From the NCBI RefSeq assembly GCF_003073135.1, contig NZ_PGDQ01000002.1, positions 62,001 to 126,000 of the forward strand: a stretch of DNA of 64,000 bases. The letters run 5' to 3'. The stretch is from Euzebya rosea. GTDB lineage: Bacteria; Actinomycetota; Nitriliruptoria; Euzebyales; Euzebyaceae. Numbering within the stretch: position 1 is the first letter of the stretch; each line of letters starts with the position of its first letter. Below, one piece after another: positions 15,891 through 24,106 of this stretch. The position numbers were made by a program, and so were the translations under genes. The notes under the pieces were generated by a model that searched no databases, was not told the DNA's origin, and worked only from the letters and a program-made list of their open reading frames with translations.

Positions 15891-16829
15891 GTGCTCGCCC
15901 GTTCGATCGCCGACGCCGTCGGCCGCACCCCCTTGGTGCGGCTGCCGAACCTGTCCCCGGACGGCTACGAGATCCACCTCAAGCTGGAGGGGCACAACCC
16001 GACGGGGTCCATCAAGGATCGCGTCGCCAAGTACCTGATCGAGTCCGCCGAACGGCAGGGGCTGCTCCACGAGGGCTCCCGCATCCTCGAACCGACGTCG
16101 GGCAACACCGGCATCGCCCTGGCCGCCCTCTGCGCCCCGCGTGGCTACAAGCTGACCTGCGTCATGCCGGAGAACACGTCCGAGGAACGTCGGCAGATCC
16201 TCGAGCTGTTCGGCGTCGACATCGTCCTGTCGCCGGCCAACGAGGGCTCCAACGGCTCGGTCCGGGTGGCCCGCGAGATGGCTGCCGCAGACCCCGACCT
16301 GTACATGCCGTTCCAGTACGGCAACCAGGCCAACCCGCAGGCGCACTACGAGACGACCGGCCCCGAGATCCTGGCGGACCTGCCCGACATCACCGCCTTC
16401 GTGGCGGGCCTCGGCACCGGCGGGACCGTCACCGGCGTGGGTACCCGGCTGAAGGCCCACGACCCCGACATCAAGGTCTACGCCGCCGAACCGCAGTACG
16501 GCGACCTCGTCTACGGGTTGCGCAACCTCGACGAGGGCTACGTGCCCGAGGTCCTGGACCAGTCGGTGCTCGACAGCCGCATCAAGGTCGACTCCCTGAA
16601 GGCCCTGCGGGCGACCCGTGCGCTGGCCGCCGAGGAGGGCATCTTCGCCGGCGTGTCCACGGGGGCGTCGCTGGCCGTCGCGATCCGCGTCTGCGGCCGC
16701 CTGCCGAAGGGGTCGAAGATCGTCGCCATCTCACCCGACGGCGGCTGGAAGTACCTCTCCACCGGCGCCTACGCCGGCGGCAACGTCGAGGACATCGCCG
16801 AGTCGATCGCCGACACCCTCTGGGCCTGA
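15891..16829 (+). CDS. cysM: O-phosphoserine sulfhydrylase-type cysteine synthase CysM
   Basis: This is a PLP enzyme that joins sulfur carried by CysO thiocarboxylate to activated serine (O-phosphoserine in the mycobacterial enzyme). The 312 residues show GRTPLVRLPNL, the PLP lysine in NPTGSIKDR (Lys42), the EPTSGNTGIALA substrate loop, GLGTGGTVTGVG (phosphate loop), and FAGVSTGASLA. Start is GTG at 15891, in line with homologues; the frame is open further back into cysO. The position right behind mec and cysO supports the CysO-dependent type over the common sulfide-dependent CysK. Confidence 0.94.
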   Translation: MLARSIADAVGRTPLVRLPNLSPDGYEIHLKLEGHNPTGSIKDRVAKYLIESAERQGLLHEGSRILEPTSGNTGIALAALCAPRGYKLTCVMPENTSEERRQILELFGVDIVLSPANEGSNGSVRVAREMAAADPDLYMPFQYGNQANPQAHYETTGPEILADLPDITAFVAGLGTGGTVTGVGTRLKAHDPDIKVYAAEPQYGDLVYGLRNLDEGYVPEVLDQSVLDSRIKVDSLKALRATRALAAEEGIFAGVSTGASLAVAIRVCGRLPKGSKIVAISPDGGWKYLSTGAYAGGNVEDIAESIADTLWA

Positions 16830-16842
16830 GGGGCCGAACAGG

Positions 16843-17316
16843 TCACCCGGTCACGACGCCGGCGTCACGCAACCGCTGGTCGTACCCGGTCCGGTCGGAG
16901 TCGCTCGCCGGATAACGAGTCAGGCGCACACGCCGATCCCCGCTGATGGCGTGGAGCAGGTGCGTGGTCACGGGTCTGCGTCCACCACCACGGACGGTCT
17001 CCCATCGCAGCTCGTCGACCTCTGCCCACGCCAGCACGCGTGGCCCACCCGACGGCGGCCGTGGTCCCGGGCGTCGCAGGGCGTCGGGGTCCAGCACGAT
17101 GGCGGCCGAACGCCAACGCGCCGCCAACCACGTCCAGATGACCACGGCCAGCGTGACCGCCAGCCATCCCTCTCGTGGGTTCTCCGGGACCAGCACGATG
17201 GCGATCGTGCCGGGGATGGCCATGGCGACCAGGACGATCAGGGCCGAGGCGCCAGCGGACCGGATGGCCCACGGCTGCCGCAGCACCACACGACGGTCGA
17301 GCGGGGGAGGACGCAT
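16843..17316 (-). CDS. Membrane PH-domain-like protein
   Basis: This is a small protein of 157 residues of unknown role. Two hydrophobic helices (about 20-42 and 50-67) are followed by a beta-rich cytosolic part with AIVLDPDALRRPG, VLAWAEVDELRW and VRLTRYPASDS, the pattern of bacterial PH-like domains in small actinobacterial membrane proteins. The gene is convergent with cysM (13-base gap). It lies upstream of nothing obvious on its own strand and is probably independently transcribed. Confidence 0.65.
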   Translation of the reverse strand: MRPPPLDRRVVLRQPWAIRSAGASALIVLVAMAIPGTIAIVLVPENPREGWLAVTLAVVIWTWLAARWRSAAIVLDPDALRRPGPRPPSGGPRVLAWAEVDELRWETVRGGGRRPVTTHLLHAISGDRRVRLTRYPASDSDRTGYDQRLRDAGVVTG

Positions 17317-17365
17317 CGCCCCGAGAGCCTGCCAGCCCGTCCGCTCGACCGCCGCGTGTGGTGCC

Positions 17366-18274
17366 TCAGCGGGGTGTGACGGTCCCCGCCAGGTGCGGCT
17401 TGCCGTCGCGGCTGCGGACGCCGAACGTCCAGCCGCCGTCGTCGGTGCGCTGGGTGGCGTACTCCACGGTGCGGGGCAGCAGCAGCGGCAGCTTGAAGGC
17501 CACGTCGATGTCGCAGGCCGCGGGGATGCCGCCCTCGAGGCCCGCCAGCGCCCGGGCCTTGGTCCACATGCCGTGGGCGATGGCCTTGGGGAAGCCGAAC
17601 GCCTTCGCGGTCAGGCCGGACATGTGGATGGGGTTGCGGTCACCCGAGACGGCGCCGTACCGACGACCGATGTCGCCGGGGACCCGCCACAGGCCCGTGA
17701 GGGGCAGGGTGGCGACCTCGACGTCCACGCTGCTGCCCTTGGCAGCCTCGTCCGCGCCGGACCCACGCGTGAGGTAGGTGCTGGTGGACTCCCAGACGGT
17801 CGCGCCGTCGACGGTGGCGACGACGACGTTGTCCATCTGCCTCCCCTTCGGGTGGGGGCGCAGGTTGGTGACCGATGCGGTCAGCTCCAGCGTCTCCCCG
17901 ACACCGACGGGACGGTGCTGGGTGATGCGGTTGGCGACGTGCACCATCCCCATCAGTCCGAACGGGAAGTCGTCGCGGGTCATCAGCTGCACCGACAGGG
18001 GGAACCCCAGCATGTGCAGGTAGGTGGGGGGCAGGGTCGACCCCAGGCGGAACCCGCACACCTCGGCGTAGGACGCCAGGTGGTCGAGGTCCACGGTCGC
18101 GTCGTGCAGCACGACGGTGGTGTCGGGCAACCCCGCGTCGCCCTTCCCGCCGCCGCGACCGGGCAGCGGGAGGGCCCCCGCCGCCACCTTCGCCAGCATC
18201 GGCGTCAGGTCGGGCGGGCTGTCGAGCTCGATGACCGTCGGTGCGGTCTCGGGCCGGTCGGTGGTGTCGGCCAT
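17366..18274 (-). CDS. MaoC-family (R)-hydratase, HtdX-like
   Basis: This is a 302-residue double hotdog protein. The C-terminal half has the hydratase-2 motif SGDRNPIHMSGLTAKAFGF with AIAHGMWTKARAL. The family hydrates trans-2-enoyl thioesters to (R)-3-hydroxyacyl forms, or the reverse dehydration. It follows fabG4 by seven bases, and the order fadE, fadA2, fabG4, htdX is that of Rv0244c-Rv0241c in M. tuberculosis, where HtdX/FabG4 reduce and dehydrate long acyl chains. Predicted partner of FabG4 here. Confidence 0.88.
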   Translation of the reverse strand: MADTTDRPETAPTVIELDSPPDLTPMLAKVAAGALPLPGRGGGKGDAGLPDTTVVLHDATVDLDHLASYAEVCGFRLGSTLPPTYLHMLGFPLSVQLMTRDDFPFGLMGMVHVANRITQHRPVGVGETLELTASVTNLRPHPKGRQMDNVVVATVDGATVWESTSTYLTRGSGADEAAKGSSVDVEVATLPLTGLWRVPGDIGRRYGAVSGDRNPIHMSGLTAKAFGFPKAIAHGMWTKARALAGLEGGIPAACDIDVAFKLPLLLPRTVEYATQRTDDGGWTFGVRSRDGKPHLAGTVTPR

Positions 18275-18281
18275 CAGCGGA

Positions 18282-19631
18282 TCACGCCCCCAGCAGGTTC
18301 TGCCCGCACACGCGGACGGTAGTGCCGTTCAGCCATGCGGCGTCCGGTCCGGCGAAGAAGCCGATCGTCTCGGCCACGTCGACGGGCTGGCCACCCTGCG
18401 ACAGGCTGTTGAGCCTGCGGCCGACCTCGCGGGTCGCGACCGGCATGGCGTCGGTCATCTTGGTCTCGATGAACCCGGGGGCAACCGCGTTGATGGTGAT
18501 GCCGCGGTCGGCCAGCGTCGGGGCCAGCGCGGCCACGTGGCCGATGACCCCCGCCTTGGACGCGGCGTAGTTGGACTGGCCACGGTTGCCGGCGATGCCC
18601 GACATCGACGACACGCACACGATTCGCGCGCCGGCCTCGAGGACGTCGGAGGCCAGCAGGGCGTCGTTGATGCGCTCGATGGCCGACAGGTTGATGTCGA
18701 GGACCATGTTCCAGCGCTTCTCGTCCATGCCCGCCATGGTCTTGTCGCGGGTGACCCCGGCGTTGTGGACCACGATGTCGATGCCGCCGTGGCGCTCGGT
18801 GGCGTGGTCGATGATCGTCCGGGCCGCGTCGTCGGCGGTGATGTCGACCTGCAGGGCCGTGCCGCCCACGTCGTTGGCGACCTTCGCGAGGTCGTCACCG
18901 GCCGACGGCAGGTCCAGGCAGACGACGGTCGCGCCGTCGCGGGCGAGGGTGCGGGCGATGGCCGCGCCGATGCCACGGGCCGCACCGGTGACCACGGCGA
19001 CCTTGCCGTCGTGGGGCCGGTCGGTGTCGGTGGGGACGACCGGCGGGTGCTCGGTCCGCGGGCCGACGGTGAACCGCTGGCCGGACACGAAGGCCGACCG
19101 GCCGCTCAGCAGGAAGCGCAGCGGGGCACCGACGCCGGCCTCGGCGCCCGGGTGCACCTCGACCAGGTTGGCGGTGCCCCCGGCACGCAGCTCCTTGGCG
19201 ATGGAGCGGACGAAGCCCTCCAGGCTGCGCTGCGCGGTGTGCTCGGCCGGGGAGTCGGTTGCGGTCGGCACGGTGCCGAGGACCACGACGCGGGCGCTGG
19301 CGCCGAGCCGGCGGATGGTGGTGTGGAAGAAGTCGTACAGGGCGACCAGCTGGTCGCTGCTGGTCAGGCCGGTCGCGTCGAACACCAGCGCGGCGTAGCG
19401 CGGGGTGTCCTCGGCGTCGGCGAGCTCGGTGTGCACCTCGACGTCGGCGGCGGCCAGCGCCTTCGCGACGGTCTCGCGCAGCCGGCCGTCGCCGCCGAGC
19501 AGGACGGCACCCTCCAGGAGGGGCTGGCCGGGCTCGTGGCGGCGCAGGGTCGAGGGCTTGGGCAGGCCGACGAGGTCGGCCAGCTTCTCACCGATCTGGG
19601 AGTTGACGAACTGGGTGTAACGATCTGCCAT
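18282..19631 (-). CDS. fabG4: High-molecular-weight 3-oxoacyl-(ACP/CoA) reductase, FabG4-like
   Basis: This is a short-chain dehydrogenase of 449 residues, far longer than the usual 250, matching the HMwFabG class of mycobacteria. The first 210 residues are a degenerate, flavodoxin-like Rossmann region. The catalytic half has VAVVTGAARGIGAAIARTLA (nucleotide binding), NAGVTRDK, a Ser-Tyr-Lys site (SSMSGIAG; YAASKAG) and the PGFIETKM loop. It reduces 3-oxoacyl thioesters with NADH. GAGGAG lies nine bases before the ATG at 19631. The upstream gap to fadA2 (151 bases) holds two large imperfect palindromes. Confidence 0.92.
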   Translation of the reverse strand: MADRYTQFVNSQIGEKLADLVGLPKPSTLRRHEPGQPLLEGAVLLGGDGRLRETVAKALAAADVEVHTELADAEDTPRYAALVFDATGLTSSDQLVALYDFFHTTIRRLGASARVVVLGTVPTATDSPAEHTAQRSLEGFVRSIAKELRAGGTANLVEVHPGAEAGVGAPLRFLLSGRSAFVSGQRFTVGPRTEHPPVVPTDTDRPHDGKVAVVTGAARGIGAAIARTLARDGATVVCLDLPSAGDDLAKVANDVGGTALQVDITADDAARTIIDHATERHGGIDIVVHNAGVTRDKTMAGMDEKRWNMVLDINLSAIERINDALLASDVLEAGARIVCVSSMSGIAGNRGQSNYAASKAGVIGHVAALAPTLADRGITINAVAPGFIETKMTDAMPVATREVGRRLNSLSQGGQPVDVAETIGFFAGPDAAWLNGTTVRVCGQNLLGA

Positions 19632-19657
19632 GTTGGGGTGCTCCTCGGGTGGAGAGG

Positions 19658-19698
19658 TGTGTCGCCCGATCGCGTCATGTGGCCGGTTCGGCGACACA
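19658..19698. repeat. 41-bp imperfect palindrome, copy 1
   Basis: The arms TGTGTCGCC and GGCGACACA are perfectly complementary around a 23-base centre containing GTCATGTGGCCGG. The same element occurs 72 bases further on. It lies between fadA2 and fabG4, 27 bases before the fabG4 start on that strand. It could be an operator, an RNA hairpin or a small repeat element. Confidence 0.8.
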
Positions 19699-19729
19699 GG
19701 GGGTGTTGGGGGAGGGCTGGTCAGGCCGG

Positions 19730-19770
19730 TGTGTCGCCCAGCGGCGTCATGCGGCCGGTTCGACGACACA
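19730..19770. repeat. 41-bp imperfect palindrome, copy 2
   Basis: Second copy, same length and orientation as the one at 19658, with arms TGTGTCGCC and GACGACACA (one mismatch) and a centre containing GTCATGCGGCCGG. It lies 12 bases beyond the fadA2 stop codon, so as RNA it could end or attenuate transcription between fadA2 and fabG4. Confidence 0.8.
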
Positions 19771-19782
19771 CCGTGGGAGGGG

Positions 19783-21078
19783 TTACGCGCGCTCGACGAT
19801 GGCGACCAGGCCGTTGCCGCCGGCCGCACAGACGCTGATCAGCGCACGGCCGCCGTTGGTCCAGTCGTCGCGCTCGGCCAGCAGCTTGGCGGTGGTCGCC
19901 ACGATGCGGGCACCGGTGGCGGCGAAGGGGTGGCCGGTGGCCAGCGACGACCCGGCGACGTTCAGCTTGTCCATGTCGATGGTGCCGAGGGTGTCGTCCA
20001 AGCCGAGCTTCTCGGTGCAGAACGTCTTGTCGTCCCAGGCGGCCAGCGTCGACAGCACGGTGGAGGCGAACGCCTCGTGGATCTCGTAGAGGTCGAAGTC
20101 CTGCAGGGTCAGGCCGTTGCGGGCGAGCATGCGGGGCACGGCGTAGGCGGGGGCCATCAGCAGGCCCTCGTGGCCGTGCACGTAGTCGACCGCGGCGGAC
20201 TCGGCGTCGACGAAGCGGGCCAGCACCGGCAGGTCGTGCTCGGCCGCCCACTCGCGGGTCGACAGCAGCACGGCTGCCGCACCGTCGGTCAGGGGAGTGG
20301 AGTTGGCGGCCGTCATGGTGCCGGTCTCGCGGTCACCGAAGACGGGCTTCAGGGTCGCCAGCTTCTCCACGTTGCTGTCGGGCCGCAGGTTGTTGTCCTT
20401 CGACAGCCCCAGGAACGGGGTCATCAGGTCGTCGAAGAAGCCGCGGTCGTAGGCGGCTGCCAGGTTGCGGTGGCTGGCCACGGCCAGCTCGTCCTGCGCC
20501 TCGCGGGAGATGCCCCACTCGGCGGTGGTGATGGCCTGGTGGTCGCCCATCGCCATGCCCGTCCGGGCCTCGGCGTTGCGGGGGATCTCCGGCACGATCT
20601 GGTCGGGCCGCAGGCTGCCGAGCAGCTTGACGTAGTCCATCGGACCCTTGGCGCGGTTGGCCTCCATGAGCACGTGGCGCAGGTCCTCGTTCAGCGCCAC
20701 CGGCGCGTCGGAGGTCGTGTCGACGCCGCAGGCGATGCCCGAGTCGATCTGGCCGAGGCGGATCTTGTTGGCCACCGCGATGGTGGCCTCCAGCGAGGTG
20801 TCGCAGGCCTTCTGGATGTCGAAGGCGGGCGTCTCGGGGGACAGCGCGCTGCCCAGCACCGACTCGCGGACGAGGTTGAAGTCGCGGGCGTGCTTGAGCA
20901 CCGCGCCGCCGGCCACCTCACCGAGGCGCTGACCGGCCAGCCCGAAGCGGGCGACGAGGCCGTCGAGGGCCGCGGTCAGCATGTCCTGGTTGCTGGCCTT
21001 GCTGTAGGCCGTGTTGGAACGGGCGAACGGGATGCGGTTGCCGCCGACGATCACGGCGTCCCGGGGAGTCTGGCTCAC
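19783..21078 (-). CDS. fadA2: Acetyl-CoA acyltransferase (thiolase), FadA2-like
   Basis: This is a 431-residue thiolase for the last step of beta-oxidation (or the reverse). The nucleophilic Cys92 lies in QKACDTSLEA, and the other active-site residues in YEIHEAFAS, GHPFAATGARI and CAAGGNG. AAGGAG lies seven bases before the GTG start at 21078. It is transcribed divergently from an acyl-CoA dehydrogenase, and its predicted -10 (TAGCGT on the minus strand) overlaps a 15-bp operator. Gene order matches the mycobacterial fadE5-fadA2-fabG4-htdX cluster. Confidence 0.93.
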   Translation of the reverse strand: MSQTPRDAVIVGGNRIPFARSNTAYSKASNQDMLTAALDGLVARFGLAGQRLGEVAGGAVLKHARDFNLVRESVLGSALSPETPAFDIQKACDTSLEATIAVANKIRLGQIDSGIACGVDTTSDAPVALNEDLRHVLMEANRAKGPMDYVKLLGSLRPDQIVPEIPRNAEARTGMAMGDHQAITTAEWGISREAQDELAVASHRNLAAAYDRGFFDDLMTPFLGLSKDNNLRPDSNVEKLATLKPVFGDRETGTMTAANSTPLTDGAAAVLLSTREWAAEHDLPVLARFVDAESAAVDYVHGHEGLLMAPAYAVPRMLARNGLTLQDFDLYEIHEAFASTVLSTLAAWDDKTFCTEKLGLDDTLGTIDMDKLNVAGSSLATGHPFAATGARIVATTAKLLAERDDWTNGGRALISVCAAGGNGLVAIVERA

Positions 21079-21094
21079 GGGTGTGCTCCTTGAC

Positions 21095-21160
21095 TTGACA
21101 TGGGGTGGATCTGTTGCTGTAACCTGCGGTAACGCTACCGTTGGTAGCACCCTTCGACCA
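21095..21160. promoter_or_regulatory. Divergent promoters of the fad cluster
   Basis: Plus strand, for the acyl-CoA dehydrogenase: TTGACA (21095-21100), a 17-base spacer, TGTAAC (21118-21123). Minus strand, for fadA2: TTGGTC (21160-21155), a 17-base spacer, TAGCGT (21137-21132). The 15-bp operator at 21134-21148 overlaps the minus-strand -10 and its spacer, and covers the expected plus-strand start point. Confidence 0.65.
21134..21148. promoter_or_regulatory. 15-bp operator GCTACC-N3-GGTAGC
   Basis: Perfect inverted repeat GCTACCGTTGGTAGC. The same arms occur at 48397-48411 in another promoter region. Size and symmetry fit a TetR-family fatty-acid repressor; no TetR gene is in the window. 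Confidence 0.8.
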
Positions 21161-21205
21161 AATCGGGGTCGGGGTGCATGTACCCGGCCCTCTGGAGGAT
21201 CCCAC

Positions 21206-22534
21206 ATGAGCTTGGCAGGAGATGGAATGGGCTTGGCCCTCGGCGGGCTTCGCCGTCTGGCCAGCAGCGAGCTGCTCGACCGTTACGGCCTGCGCGAGCG
21301 CGTCGAGGCGCTGGTGCAGTCCAGCACCCGCAACGGCTTCACCGCCGCCGTCGGCGCCGGCCGGCAGTTCGCGAAGGCCAGCAAGGCGATCAACGGTGGC
21401 AGGGCTGCCCGGCAGGCCCCGGTCGAGGGCGGCGCGACGCTGTTCGACCTGACCCCCGACGAGGAGCAGCAGATGCTCGTGGAGGGGTTCGGCGACTTCG
21501 CCGAGACCCACCTGCGTCCCGCGGCGCGGGAGGCCGACGACACGTGCACCACCCCGGACAAGCTGCGGGCGATGGCCAACGAGATGGGCGCCATGGTCCT
21601 GGGCATCCCCAGCGACCTCGGCGGCGTCGTCGACGAGCGGTCCGCCGTCACGAGCGTCCTGGCGCTGGAGGCCATGGCCGCCGGCGACATGGGCCTGACC
21701 GCCGGCATCATGGCCCCCGCGGCCGTCGCCTCGGCCCTGTCGCTCTGGGGGGATGCCGACCAGCAGGCCCGCTTCCTGCCGGCGTTCACCGAGGACAACC
21801 CGCCGACCGCGGCGCTGGCGATCAGCGAGCCGCACCCGCTGTTCGACCCCACGGTGCTGCGCACCACCGCTCGCCGGGAGGGTGACGAGCTGGTCCTCGA
21901 CGGCGTCAAGGCGTTGGTCGCCCACGTCGACCGCTGCGACCTGTACCTGGTGTCGGCCGACCTCGAGGGATCCGGCCCCGCGCTGGTCCTGGTCGAGGCC
22001 GGCACCGCCGGGCTGGCCGTCAAGGCCGAACCGACCATGGGCGTGCGCGCGACGGCGTCCGGCGAGCTGCTGCTGGAGGGCGTGCGCGTGCCCGCCGCCA
22101 ACCTGCTCGGCGACGGTGCCCCCGAGGTCCACAGCGAGATGATCGCCCGGACGCGCATCGCCTGGGCCGCCCTTGCCGTCGGTACCGCGCAGGCGGTCCT
22201 CGACTACGTCATCCCCTACGTGAAGGAACGCCACGCCTTCGGCGAGCCCATCGCCAACCGGCAGGCCGTTGCCTTCACCGTCGCCAACATCGGCGTGGAG
22301 CTGGAGGGCATGCGCCTTGCCACCTACCGCGCCGCGTCGCTGGCCGACCAGGGCAAGCCGTTCGCCCGTGAAGCCGCCGTCGCGGCTCGCCTGGCCGAGG
22401 AGAAGGGCATGCAGATCGGCTCCGACGGCGTGCAGCTGCTCGGTGGCCACGGCTACGTCAAGGAGCACCCGGTGGAGCGGTGGTACCGCGACCTGCGCGC
22501 CGCCGCCGTCGTCGACGGGATGGTCCTGGTCTAG
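21206..22534 (+). CDS. Acyl-CoA dehydrogenase family protein
   Basis: This is a 442-residue member of the acyl-CoA dehydrogenase family, starting at ATG 21206 with GGAGG eight bases upstream. It has an N-terminal extension of about 80 residues before the helical domain. The middle and C-terminal domains show ALAISEPHPLFDP, VPAANLLGDGAPEV, RIAWAALAVGTAQA, YVKERHAFGEPIANRQAVAF and LLGGHGYVKEHPVERWYRDL. The usual catalytic Glu region is not in the standard place, so the active base should be checked; heteromeric partners lacking it exist in actinobacteria. It forms an operon with the next acyl-CoA dehydrogenase, and the two may form a heteromer. Confidence 0.85.
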   Translation: MSLAGDGMGLALGGLRRLASSELLDRYGLRERVEALVQSSTRNGFTAAVGAGRQFAKASKAINGGRAARQAPVEGGATLFDLTPDEEQQMLVEGFGDFAETHLRPAAREADDTCTTPDKLRAMANEMGAMVLGIPSDLGGVVDERSAVTSVLALEAMAAGDMGLTAGIMAPAAVASALSLWGDADQQARFLPAFTEDNPPTAALAISEPHPLFDPTVLRTTARREGDELVLDGVKALVAHVDRCDLYLVSADLEGSGPALVLVEAGTAGLAVKAEPTMGVRATASGELLLEGVRVPAANLLGDGAPEVHSEMIARTRIAWAALAVGTAQAVLDYVIPYVKERHAFGEPIANRQAVAFTVANIGVELEGMRLATYRAASLADQGKPFAREAAVAARLAEEKGMQIGSDGVQLLGGHGYVKEHPVERWYRDLRAAAVVDGMVLV

Positions 22535-22594
22535 CACCGGACCACGACCACACCCCGACCGCGACCACGACACCAGGATCCAAGGGAGCACACC

Positions 22595-23803
22595 GTGATC
22601 AACCTCGAAGTCCCCAAGAAGTTCACCCCGGCCATCGACCAGGCCAAGGCCGTCGCCGAGCACGTCCTGCGGCCGATCAGCCGCCAGTACGACCGTGACG
22701 AGCACACCTACGCCAAGGAGCTCGACATGCTGGCCGCCGCCATGGCCGGCATGGAGGAGTCCGGGTCCATGAAGGGCACCGGCGCCACCGGTGTGAAGCG
22801 CGAGAAGCCGACCAACGGCGAGAACCGCAACGCCTCGAACATGTCGACGGTGCTGTCCATCAAGGAGGCCGCCAAGGGCGACCTCGGCCTGATGCTGACC
22901 ATCCCCGGCCAGGGGCTGGGCAACTCCGCGATCGCCTCGGTGGCCTCGGAGGAGCAGATGGAGCGGTTCAAGGGCAAGTGGGCCGCCATGGCCATCACCG
23001 AGCCCGACGCCGGGTCGGACTCCTCCGCCATCAACACCACGGCGGTCCGCGACGGCGACCACTACATCCTCAACGGCACCAAGATCTTCATCACCGCCGG
23101 CGAGCGGGCCGACCTGCTCGTCGTCTGGGCCACGCTGGACAAGGACCTGGGCAAGGCGGCGATCAAGAGCTTCGTCGTCGAGAAGGGCACCCCCGGCCTC
23201 AACTTCGTGCGGAGCGAGGACAAGCTCGGCATCCGTGCCTCCGACACCGCCCAGTTCGTCCTGGAGGACTGTCGGGTGCCTGCGGAGAACCTGCTGGGTG
23301 ACCCCGAGGTCAGCGTCGAGTCGGGCTTCGCCGGGGCGATGCAGACCTTCGACAACACCCGTCCGCTGGTCGCCAGCATGGGCATCGGTGTCGCCGAGGC
23401 CTGCCTGGAGCGCACCCGTGAGCTGCTGGCCGAGGCCGGCGTCGAGGTCGACTGGGACAAGCCCGCGCACAGCCAGTCCGCGGCCGCCCAGGCGCTGCTG
23501 GACATGGAAGCCGACTTCGAGGCCGCCCGGCTGCTGACGCTGAAGGCTGCCTGGATGGCCGACAACGCCAAGCCCAACTCGCTGGAGGCCAGCTACGCCA
23601 AGGCCAAGGCCGGCCGCATGGTCGTCGACGTCGCCCTGCGCTGCGTGCAGCTGTGCGGTCCCGTTGGCTACGGCGAGACCGAGCTGCTGGAGAAGTGGGC
23701 CCGTGACGCCAAGATCCTCGACATCTTCGAGGGCACCCAGCAGATCCAGCTGCTGATCATCGCCCGCCGCCTGCTCGGCCTGTCGTCGGCGGAGCTGCGC
23801 TGA
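22595..23803 (+). CDS. Acyl-CoA dehydrogenase
   Basis: This is a 402-residue flavoprotein that oxidises acyl-CoA to trans-2-enoyl-CoA. It has AITEPDAGSDSSAINTTA (substrate/FAD loop), FITAGERADLLVV, the C-terminal WARDAKILDIFEGTQQIQ with catalytic Glu at about 379, and a short tail. The start is GTG at 22595 with AAGGGA eight bases before it. It lies 60 bases after the other acyl-CoA dehydrogenase and would be controlled by the same operator. Substrate chain length cannot be told from sequence. Confidence 0.93.
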   Translation: MINLEVPKKFTPAIDQAKAVAEHVLRPISRQYDRDEHTYAKELDMLAAAMAGMEESGSMKGTGATGVKREKPTNGENRNASNMSTVLSIKEAAKGDLGLMLTIPGQGLGNSAIASVASEEQMERFKGKWAAMAITEPDAGSDSSAINTTAVRDGDHYILNGTKIFITAGERADLLVVWATLDKDLGKAAIKSFVVEKGTPGLNFVRSEDKLGIRASDTAQFVLEDCRVPAENLLGDPEVSVESGFAGAMQTFDNTRPLVASMGIGVAEACLERTRELLAEAGVEVDWDKPAHSQSAAAQALLDMEADFEAARLLTLKAAWMADNAKPNSLEASYAKAKAGRMVVDVALRCVQLCGPVGYGETELLEKWARDAKILDIFEGTQQIQLLIIARRLLGLSSAELR

Positions 23804-23864
23804 CCGTTCGTCGGGAGCTCCCCGTCCCGATGCCGAGTTGACCGGCGTGGGGGCGGGGACCTAC

Positions 23865-24015
23865 CGTTCGTGGTCGTCCCGCCGTCTGCGGTGGGACGGT
23901 CCTGCAAAGGGGAAGCCGGTCCGAGTCCGGCGCTGACCCGCAACCGTGGGCACCATCGAACGTGGTGCAAGCCGGAATGCCTGCGCAGGTGACAGGCTCC
24001 TCACACCGTCGTGGT
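23865..24015 (+). promoter_or_regulatory. Cobalamin riboswitch
   Basis: The leader of the cobalamin-uptake operon carries the conserved blocks of the adenosylcobalamin riboswitch: AAAGGGGAAGCCGG, then TCCGGCGCTGACCCGCAACC, then GGTGCAAGCCGGAATGCCTGC, which contains the B12 box (23969-23984). Between the riboswitch and the ATG at 24107 there is a GC-rich stretch (GGGCCCGCTGGGCCC near 24069) that could form the expression hairpin. Boundaries are approximate. It should turn the operon off when cobalamin is plentiful. Confidence 0.93.
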
Positions 24016-24106
24016 CTGCGGACGGAGCCCATGCCGGCCCCGACGCCACAGGTGGAGCCGCCGGTGATGGGCCCGCTGGGCCCCCACCGAGAAAGCAACT
24101 CCCCGA

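Noticed and set aside
20918-23470. Minus-strand frame of 850 codons opposite the acyl-CoA dehydrogenases
   Set aside because: Antisense shadow; the plus strand has conserved enzymes with ribosome sites.
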